Positions 1 through 5,039 of a stretch of DNA of 9,352 nt are shown here, piece after piece; position 1 is the first letter of the stretch; every line of letters starts with the position of its first letter. Source of the stretch: Lachnospiraceae bacterium (GTDB lineage: Bacteria > Bacillota > Clostridia > Lachnospirales > Lachnospiraceae). The position numbers were made by a program, and so were the translations under genes. The stretch lies in the NCBI GenBank assembly GCA_017476305.1, contig JAFVAA010000099.1:1-9352 (forward strand), in the 5' to 3' direction. The notes under the pieces were generated by a model. The model saw only the letters and a program-made list of their open reading frames with translations. It was not told the DNA's origin and made no database searches.

Positions 1-473
1 AATGCCAACGCCGTTCCAGAAGGCGCATCCAGTTTCTGATTGTGATGCTTTTCCACGATTTCAATATCAAAACCCTCTCCGGATAATCTCTTTGCAGCCT
101 CCTTTACTAACTGCAGCAAAAGATTCACCCCCAAAGACATATTTGCAGAGCGAAGCACAGCCACACGATCTCCCGCACGAAGCAGATACCCTGTCTGCTC
201 CTCTGAAAGACCGGTAGAGCACTCCACGAGAGGAAGCTTCCTTTCCACGGCATAATCAATCCTCTGTTCAATCTCATTTGCAGAAGAAAAATCAATGATG
301 GCATCGGCTTCCTCTTTACATGCGGAAATCTCTGCATAAACCGGATAATCGTTTTTTTGTCCGCCAAAGGGATCAATGCCTGCCACGATCTCCACATCTG
401 TGTCCTCTGCCACGATCCCTGTGATTATTTGTCCCATCCGTCCGTTACAGCCTATTAAAATAATTTTCGTCAT
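1..473 (-). CDS. dapB: 4-hydroxy-tetrahydrodipicolinate reductase DapB, N-terminal 157 residues (gene continues past left edge)
   Basis: This enzyme uses NAD(P)H to reduce the DapA product to tetrahydrodipicolinate, in cytoplasmic lysine and diaminopimelate synthesis. The frame is open from the ATG at 473 to the window edge. Visible features are the Rossmann nucleotide-binding loop GCNGRMG (residues 8-14), DFSSANE (61-67), STGLSEEQ (86-93), SANMSLGVNLL (109-119) and the family signature HHNQKLDAPSGTAL (143-156). In that signature H143 and K147 match the E. coli catalytic His159 and Lys163. The family is usually about 250 residues, so roughly 90 C-terminal residues lie outside the window. The start is supported by GGGAGG about five bases upstream. 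dapA lies 79 bases upstream on the same strand, so cotranscription is likely, and a hairpin sits in the gap. Identification is secure; only the missing C-terminus is unverified. Confidence 0.96.
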   Translation of the reverse strand, partial: MTKIILIGCNGRMGQIITGIVAEDTDVEIVAGIDPFGGQKNDYPVYAEISACKEEADAIIDFSSANEIEQRIDYAVERKLPLVECSTGLSEEQTGYLLRAGDRVAVLRSANMSLGVNLLLQLVKEAAKRLSGEGFDIEIVEKHHNQKLDAPSGTALA

Positions 474-505
474 CGTATCCTCCCATTTTTTCCTGCGTTT
501 TAAAA

Positions 506-542
506 TGACCGATAGAGTTTTTCACGGGATTTCTATCGGTCA
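506..542 (-). repeat. Perfect 11-bp inverted repeat (hairpin) between dapA and dapB
   Basis: The arms TGACCGATAGA (506-516) and TCTATCGGTCA (532-542) are exact reverse complements around a 15-base loop. In dapA-to-dapB transcripts this would form a hairpin just after the dapA stop codon, followed by a short A/T stretch (TTTTAAAA) that is too weak for a classical terminator. It may be a partial terminator, an mRNA end-stabiliser or a processing site that sets the dapA:dapB ratio; this is inference. Confidence 0.6.
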
Positions 543-552
543 GAATATCGAA

Positions 553-1446
553 CTAATCTACGCACTTTATTCCCACTTTTATCATTTCCTGCCGGAGCAG
601 CTTTTTATGCTCCTCTTCCATTTCTGTTAAAGGCATTCTAAGAGGACCTGCTTGATATCCCATCATATTCATCGCAGCCTTTACAGGAATCGGATTCACT
701 TCTGAAAAAAGTGCATGGACCAAAGGAATATACTTGATCTGCAGATCCTTCGCTGTCTCAACATCTCCTTCTAAAAGCTTTATCACCATATCATGTGTTT
801 CCTTTGGGGCTACGTGGGAAAGTACAGAAATAACACCCTTTCCTCCTAATGCTACAATCGGAATGATCTGGTCGTCATTCCCGGAATATACATCAATATC
901 TCCCTGTGTCAGAGAAAAAATCGAAGCCACCTGCGAAAGATCTCCGGAAGCCTCCTTGACACCGACGATGTTATCTACCTCTTTTACCAAATCTGCAATC
1001 GTCTGTGGTGCAATATTGACTCCGGTCCTTCCCTGAATATTATACAAAAGCAATGGAATGTCCACGCTTCCCGCGATCTCCGTAAAATGTTTTTTCAAAC
1101 CGTTTTGTGTCGCTTTATTATAATAAGGAGATACTACCAAAAGCCCATCTGCTCCCGCTTTTTCTGCCTCCTTTGATAAATATACCGCCGTTTCCGTACA
1201 ATTCGAACCACTTCCTGCAATGACCGGTATTCTTTTCTTTACCATTTGTACACAGGCACGTATCGTTTCAATGTGTTCCTCATGAGTCATGGTAGAAGAC
1301 TCTCCTGTCGTGCCACAGACAATGATCGCATCCGTACCACCCTCGATCTGGTCATTCACAATCCTTTCCATCTCATCGTAATTGATCGTACCATCCTCAT
1401 GCATTGGTGTAATAAGTGCCAAACCCGCACCAGTAAAAATAGACAT
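553..1446 (-). CDS. dapA: 4-hydroxy-tetrahydrodipicolinate synthase DapA
   Basis: DapA condenses pyruvate with L-aspartate-4-semialdehyde, the committed step to lysine and diaminopimelate, through a Schiff base. At 297 residues it has the normal length for this (beta/alpha)8-barrel family. The substrate loop GTTGES is at residues 45-50, with both threonines present. Y109 in SPYYNK and Y135 match E. coli Tyr107 and Tyr133. R140 in GRTG matches Arg138, which binds the semialdehyde carboxylate. K164 in GVKEASGD is the Schiff-base lysine. The segment between Y135 and R140 reads NIQG, where many homologues have NVPG or NVPS. The start is fixed by AGGAGGAGAT just upstream of the ATG. dapB follows 79 bases downstream, the next enzyme of the pathway. 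No lysine riboswitch is apparent in the 135-base leader. A related aldolase (NanA or KDG aldolase type) is unlikely given the residues and the dapB neighbour. Confidence 0.97.
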   Translation of the reverse strand: MSIFTGAGLALITPMHEDGTINYDEMERIVNDQIEGGTDAIIVCGTTGESSTMTHEEHIETIRACVQMVKKRIPVIAGSGSNCTETAVYLSKEAEKAGADGLLVVSPYYNKATQNGLKKHFTEIAGSVDIPLLLYNIQGRTGVNIAPQTIADLVKEVDNIVGVKEASGDLSQVASIFSLTQGDIDVYSGNDDQIIPIVALGGKGVISVLSHVAPKETHDMVIKLLEGDVETAKDLQIKYIPLVHALFSEVNPIPVKAAMNMMGYQAGPLRMPLTEMEEEHKKLLRQEMIKVGIKCVD

Positions 1447-1519
1447 TTCTATCTCCTCCTCGTAACCTTCTTTCCGGAAAATCCCAGCGCCTGCTTAAAT
1501 TTTCTAAAAAGAATCTCAT

Positions 1520-1548
1520 TATGTATTATTCTATGATGCCAATGTAAA
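1520..1548 (-). promoter_or_regulatory. Weak candidate sigma-A promoter upstream of dapA
   Basis: On the minus strand TTTACA (1543-1548) is followed after 17 bases by TACATA (1520-1525), in an A/T-rich gap 74 bases before the dapA start. The -10 match is poor, and TAGAAT a few bases further upstream is an alternative. dapA may instead be read through from the CobO-like gene. Confidence 0.25.
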
Positions 1549-1581
1549 AATGTGTAGACTGACATCACAAATGACCTTCCC

Positions 1582-2079
1582 TCAAGCTAACAGATCTTTT
1601 TCCAGATCACTTTTAGAAATGACATCTGCATACTCCGCAATCCTCTCCGGAAGCATTCTCCCGGTCAGGACCAGCCTTTCATAGTCCTCTCTTAATTCAA
1701 TCAGGCTGATAATATCCTCTACTGACAGAATATCAAGATCTATGAGACCCAGCACCTCGTCTAAGATCAGTACATCGCATTCGCCGGTATCTATCACCTT
1801 TTTCGCAAAATTAAATGCATTGATCAGATTCTTCACTTCTTCCTTTTTCTGGGACTCCAACAGATTATCATAGGTTCCCTCGGATTTTTCAAACCGGAAC
1901 AGCCGGATATCCGGCTCCAATTTTTCCAGATAACAGAATTCCTCTGCATCCTTCCCCTTCAAAAACTGTATGATCGTCACTCTCTGCCCTAAGCTTGCAG
2001 CACGAATCGCCTGTCCTATCGCTGCAGATGTCTTTCCCTTTCCGGGACCATAAAACACCTGCACAACTCTGTGATCCAT
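1582..2079 (-). CDS. Short CobO/BtuR-like P-loop protein (cob(I)alamin adenosyltransferase superfamily)
   Basis: The protein resembles CobO/BtuR corrinoid adenosyltransferases, which transfer the 5'-deoxyadenosyl group of ATP to reduced corrinoids. The P-loop GPGKGKTSA is at residues 11-19. RAASLGQRVTIIQFLKGK (26-43) matches the usual post-P-loop strand, DVLILDE (102-108) is the Walker B strand with its acidic pair, and LTGR is at 138-141. It differs from typical members in being only 165 residues. It lacks the N-terminal helix, and it stops soon after the AD-V-S strand without the conserved basic tail (VKHPxDxGxxAQxGI) seen in BtuR. ATP binding is therefore likely, but corrinoid adenosylation is uncertain. 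The start has AGGAGG eight bases upstream. It is the only corrinoid-like gene here and lies upstream of dapA, so the context does not support a cobalamin operon. It could be a repurposed ATPase. Confidence is high for the superfamily and low for the reaction. Confidence 0.85.
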   Translation of the reverse strand: MDHRVVQVFYGPGKGKTSAAIGQAIRAASLGQRVTIIQFLKGKDAEEFCYLEKLEPDIRLFRFEKSEGTYDNLLESQKKEEVKNLINAFNFAKKVIDTGECDVLILDEVLGLIDLDILSVEDIISLIELREDYERLVLTGRMLPERIAEYADVISKSDLEKDLLA

Positions 2080-2107
2080 CTTACTATCCTCCTGCCTAAA
2101 CCAACAA

Positions 2108-2161
2108 AATGGCTAGAATATCATATGCAGCCTTTCTTCTGCATTGTCAACTCTAGCCATT
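2108..2161 (-). repeat. 10-bp perfect inverted repeat with a nested hairpin, upstream of the CobO-like gene
   Basis: The outer arms AATGGCTAGA (2108-2117) and TCTAGCCATT (2152-2161) are perfect reverse complements. Nested inside are ATGCAG (2125-2130) and CTGCAT (2139-2144). The two 7-base segments between inner and outer arms are equal in length, giving a symmetric two-tier stem. In a transcript reading from the SSB-like gene the stem would be followed by TTTTGTTGG, so it could be a weak terminator. It also flanks a candidate promoter and could act as a DNA operator. Confidence 0.6.
2120..2150 (-). promoter_or_regulatory. Candidate promoter for the CobO-like gene, enclosed by an inverted repeat
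   Basis: On the minus strand a perfect -35 TTGACA (2145-2150) is followed after 19 bases by TATGAT (2120-2125, 5/6 match to the -10 consensus). The spacer is longer than the ideal 17. The promoter lies exactly between the arms of the 2108-2161 inverted repeat, so binding of a protein to the repeat could control it. The predicted transcript would start about 35 bases before the CobO-like ATG. Confidence 0.4.
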
Positions 2162-2195
2162 CTATCATATATTATGCGAAAAATCCATAGCTTTT

Positions 2196-2834
2196 TTATG
2201 ATTCCTCCGGAAGAACTTCCATTTTGCTGACGGAAACCTCATAAGCTACACGCTTTTCATACTCATCCTCGCCAATTTTTTTCTGATATTCCCTGCTCTG
2301 GATCCTGCCCCACATCTGAATATGGGTTCCCACATCAAACTGATCGGCATATCTGGCATTTCTCCCCCAGCAGATACATGGAATATAATCTGATTTTCCA
2401 TAAGGACGATTCACAGCTAAAAGCACATCTGCAATCTCTCTCCCTAATGGTGTTTTCCTATAGACCGGCTGCTTGCACACATAACCATCCAGGAAGATAT
2501 GATTCGGATTATGCTCCTCTGTGTCCTCCTCATTTAAAAAGCTGACCTCTCTGGCAAATACAGAAAGTACCAGGCGGTTTTTCGTACCTTCATGACGATT
2601 ATAGGACCGGAACTGTCCCAGAGCCTGTAAAATACATCCTCTGTAGTCAGCCTTTACATCCAATAATCTTTCTGAGACCATCACCGGAATCACATCATAG
2701 GAATTACTCAATCTGCATACCGCTATGTTCACTACGAAGAAGTGTTCTCCGTACACCTCATGGCTGAATGTAAACTCACTGACCACCTCGCCGGCTATGG
2801 TAACCTGGTTATTTGTAAATACTTTATCTAACAT
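2196..2834 (-). CDS. Tandem OB-fold single-strand DNA-binding-like protein
   Basis: The 212-residue protein appears to hold two SSB-type OB folds. The first, about residues 8-100, begins NNQVTIAGEVVSEF and has a core NIAVCRLSNSYDVIPVMV. The second, about 111-208, is closer to canonical SSB: GREIADVLLAVNR (131-143), DYIPCICWGRNARYADQF (149-166) and GTHIQMWGRIQSREY (169-183) match the core strands that bind ssDNA. Bacterial SSB normally has one OB fold and an acidic tail ending DDDIPF, which recruits partner proteins; here the end is VLPEES, so that tail is absent. It is probably an accessory SSB rather than the essential replication SSB. The chosen ATG has AAGGAGGAG about seven bases upstream. 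A GTG at 2876, in frame 14 codons earlier and also with a good GGAGGAG site, is a real alternative (226 residues). The pyrophosphatase gene lies upstream on the same strand across a 295-base leader. Confidence 0.85.
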   Translation of the reverse strand: MLDKVFTNNQVTIAGEVVSEFTFSHEVYGEHFFVVNIAVCRLSNSYDVIPVMVSERLLDVKADYRGCILQALGQFRSYNRHEGTKNRLVLSVFAREVSFLNEEDTEEHNPNHIFLDGYVCKQPVYRKTPLGREIADVLLAVNRPYGKSDYIPCICWGRNARYADQFDVGTHIQMWGRIQSREYQKKIGEDEYEKRVAYEVSVSKMEVLPEES

Positions 2835-2952
2835 CTGTTCTCCTCCTTTTTTCATAAGAGCAGGACTTAAAAGCACCTGACTCCTCCAGTATTCTGTTTT
2901 AATTAGTTTATGAACACAACCACTATTTTAGAACAAAAATACCAGAGTGTTC

Positions 2953-2965
2953 GTACGTTACGTAC
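2953..2965. repeat. 13-bp palindrome in the SSB-like gene leader
   Basis: GTACGT and ACGTAC form a perfect inverted repeat around a single central base. It lies about 120 bases upstream of the SSB-like start, in a leader of 295 bases. Its compact symmetry suggests a dimeric DNA-binding protein site rather than an RNA hairpin, which could not form with a one-base loop. The binder is unknown. Confidence 0.5.
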
Positions 2966-2971
2966 TACATT

Positions 2972-3020
2972 CTTCGAAACGCTCCTCTCTTTTTCGGAAT
3001 TTTCCACCACGCTTCGAAAT
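2972..3020. repeat. Pair of CTTCGAAAY direct repeats in the SSB-like gene leader
   Basis: CTTCGAAAC (2972-2980) and CTTCGAAAT (3012-3020) are separated by 31 bases, a 40-base period close to four helical turns. Each contains the palindrome TTCGAA, so they can be read as direct or inverted copies. They lie between the candidate promoter at 3090-3118 and the SSB-like gene. This may be a regulatory site, but chance cannot be excluded. Confidence 0.35.
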
Positions 3021-3089
3021 GTTCAGACAATCCTCGTCTTTTCCCCTATGATTTCATCTCCTATGTTCTATTTATTTCTCCACTTACAA

Positions 3090-3118
3090 ATATTACCATA
3101 TTTTTCCAAATTATGCAA
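3090..3118 (-). promoter_or_regulatory. Candidate extended -10 promoter for the SSB-like gene
   Basis: On the minus strand TTGCAT (3113-3118) is followed after exactly 17 bases by TAATAT (3090-3095), which is preceded by TGG, an extended -10 (TGn) motif. It starts just after the pyrophosphatase stop codon, where no terminator hairpin is seen. Transcription from here would give a leader of about 250 bases. Confidence 0.4.
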
Positions 3119-3129
3119 ATCTGTATTTT

Positions 3130-4794
3130 CTATTTTGAAAAATTTTCCTGTAAGGCCTGCATCATTGGAGGAATCAACTGTTTTTTTCTGGAAACGACAT
3201 CCTTTAAGACCACACGTTCTGTCCCTTTTTCCAGATGAAATGATTTGATTGCCAGATCCACTGCCCCGTTTCCCGCACACAAAAGCTCCGTGCTTGCCTG
3301 CATGATATCCGTCAGCATGAAAAAGATCATATCGACACCATGATCGACAAGTGCTTTTTTCATATACGGTAAAAGCCTGTCCTTGATTGCCTCTAATTCC
3401 CTTTCCGTCATGGAGTTGATCTGTCCTACCCCGAAGGTCGTTTCCCCTACTGCAAACTTTTTAAAATCCTGATAAAAAATCTCCTCGGAGGACTTTGCCG
3501 CCAGATTGCTTCCTGCAGAAAACATCTCCTTCGCATACTCCTCTGCCTCAATTCCGGCAATCTTTGCAAGCTCCTCTGCCGCTTCCCTGTCTGTCTGTGT
3601 ACAGGTCGGTGAACGAAAGATCAGGGTATCTGATAAAATCGCCGAGCATAAAAGACCGGCGATCTTTTCCGGAATCTCAATCTGATGCTCTTTATACATC
3701 TGATAAATAATCGTCGCCGTACAGCCAAGCGGCTGGTTCCTGAAAAAGACCGGCTGCAGGGTTTCCAAGCTTCCGATCCTGTGGTGATCGATGATTTCTA
3801 AGATTTCTGCTTCCTTGATTCCATCCACAGCCTGCGTGGTCTCATTATGATCGACTAAAATGAGCTGCTTTTTTCTGGCTCCGAGTAAACGTCTTCTGGA
3901 AATCATCCCATAGTATTTTCCATTCCAGTCGAGCACAGGAAAATCCCTGTATCTCTTTTTTGCCATGATTTTCCTGATGTCATCCAGATATTCACCCAGA
4001 CCAAAGGTAATGAGTCCGTCCCGCTTCATAAAATAACCGATTGGAATGCTCTGATTGATCAGACGGGACGCTGTGAAGGTGTCGTATGGTGTTTTAATGA
4101 TCGAACAGCCCTTTTCCTCTGCGAGCTTACTGATCGTATAGGAAACCCTGGCTCCGTCGCATACCACGATACATTTCGCATCCATCTCGATCGCACAAAG
4201 CTGGGACTCATAGCGGTTTCCTAAAATCACTAAATCTCCCGGATCGATATAGCTTTCCATCAAATCCGGATTTGCCGCTGCGATCAGACATTTTCCGGAT
4301 GTGACCTTTTCCTCCTCATTTCCCCGGATCATCTCTCCGGAAAGCGTTTCGATCACGTTGACAAACGGTGTCTTTGCCTTTGCGATGATCTCGCTGTCAT
4401 AGACCTCCATATAGGATTTCGCGATGTCCTCTATGGTAATCAGTCCCATAAGCTCTGATGCATCATTGATGACGGGAAGTGTCTGTAAACCGTCCGTACG
4501 CATCAGCTCCCATGCGTTTTTTAAAGAAATGCTCTCCTTCACCCCTTTTACCCTGCCTACATCTATGTCTAGTACCTGTGCCCTGACATCCCCCATATAC
4601 TCCGGATCCGGAACCTGAAACCTCTTTAGTACAAAGCGGGTTTCATTGTTGATCTGGCCGGCACGCTTCGCCACGTAATTCCCCGCTCCAGTCTTTTTTT
4701 TCAGATCTGCATAAGCAATCGCAGAGCAGATGGAATCCGTATCCGGATTAATATGTCCAATCACATTGACCGGATACTCTCTTGCTCCCTCCAT
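3130..4794 (-). CDS. ppaC: Manganese-dependent family II inorganic pyrophosphatase with CBS and DRTGG regulatory domains
   Basis: The enzyme hydrolyses cytoplasmic pyrophosphate to phosphate, pulling biosynthetic reactions forward. The DHH catalytic domain begins with GHINPDTDS (residues 13-21; H14, D18 and D20 are metal ligands) and is interrupted by a regulatory insert. The insert has CBS1 at about 75-130, a DRTGG-like domain at about 150-245 and CBS2 at about 248-305. The catalytic domain resumes with LVDHNE (313-318), DHH (336-338), GCTATII (357-363) and D389. The DHHA2 domain follows, with the substrate-binding SRKKQ at 535-539. The 554-residue length suits the CBS-DRTGG subclass; insert-free enzymes have about 310. 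In this subclass adenine nucleotides bind the CBS pair, with AMP and ADP inhibitory, and DRTGG forms respond to diadenosine polyphosphates (family knowledge). The ATG has AAGGAGGTG upstream. typA is divergent across 245 bases. Confidence 0.96.
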   Translation of the reverse strand: MEGAREYPVNVIGHINPDTDSICSAIAYADLKKKTGAGNYVAKRAGQINNETRFVLKRFQVPDPEYMGDVRAQVLDIDVGRVKGVKESISLKNAWELMRTDGLQTLPVINDASELMGLITIEDIAKSYMEVYDSEIIAKAKTPFVNVIETLSGEMIRGNEEEKVTSGKCLIAAANPDLMESYIDPGDLVILGNRYESQLCAIEMDAKCIVVCDGARVSYTISKLAEEKGCSIIKTPYDTFTASRLINQSIPIGYFMKRDGLITFGLGEYLDDIRKIMAKKRYRDFPVLDWNGKYYGMISRRRLLGARKKQLILVDHNETTQAVDGIKEAEILEIIDHHRIGSLETLQPVFFRNQPLGCTATIIYQMYKEHQIEIPEKIAGLLCSAILSDTLIFRSPTCTQTDREAAEELAKIAGIEAEEYAKEMFSAGSNLAAKSSEEIFYQDFKKFAVGETTFGVGQINSMTERELEAIKDRLLPYMKKALVDHGVDMIFFMLTDIMQASTELLCAGNGAVDLAIKSFHLEKGTERVVLKDVVSRKKQLIPPMMQALQENFSK

Positions 4795-4865
4795 GACGAC
4801 ACCTCCTTAAACGATAATGATTTTTATATCGTGTAACATGGTATAAAATATAACTGATATTTCGC

Positions 4866-4894
4866 ATTGTATCACAGTTCTGATGAAATGACTA
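4866..4894 (-). promoter_or_regulatory. Candidate promoter for the pyrophosphatase gene
   Basis: On the minus strand TAGTCA (4889-4894, 4/6 match) is followed after 17 bases by TACAAT (4866-4871, 5/6 match), which is preceded by TGA giving an extended -10 motif. The predicted start is about 65 bases before the pyrophosphatase ATG. It is back to back with the typA promoter. Confidence 0.5.
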
Positions 4895-4951
4895 GTAGCT
4901 TGAACGGAAAAAATACACAAAAAGAAAGGAAAAAACCAGGAATTTTTTTAC

Positions 4952-4979
4952 TTGTAAATTTAAAAAGATATAGTATACT
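4952..4979 (+). promoter_or_regulatory. Candidate sigma-A promoter for typA
   Basis: TTGTAA (4952-4957) is followed after 16 bases by TATACT (4974-4979, 5/6 match), preceded by an A/T-rich tract with runs of T and A that could act as an UP-like element. The transcript would begin near 4986 and leave a leader of about 55 bases, with GGAGGG at 5026-5031 as the ribosome binding site. Confidence 0.6.
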
Positions 4980-5039
4980 ATTAGATTGGAATTTCGTATT
5001 TGAAAATATCAAGGAACTGAATAGCGGAGGGAACCACAG

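Noticed and set aside
1447..1581. Possible lysine riboswitch ahead of dapA
   Set aside because: The gap is only 135 bases and shows none of the long multi-helix structure or paired stems expected of the L-box.
2912..2952. GAACAC and GTGTTC elements resembling halves of a Gram-positive SOS (LexA) box
   Set aside because: The spacing is about 27-29 bases, not the 4 bases of the GAAC-N4-GTTC consensus.
2910..3248. 112-residue plus-strand frame over the SSB-like leader and the end of the pyrophosphatase gene
   Set aside because: It overlaps a secure gene on the opposite strand, has no ribosome binding site, and its composition is non-protein-like.
4811..4832. ACGATA/TATCGT inverted repeat in the pyrophosphatase leader
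   Set aside because: It is only 6 bp in an A/T-rich region and has no supporting context; chance is a sufficient explanation.
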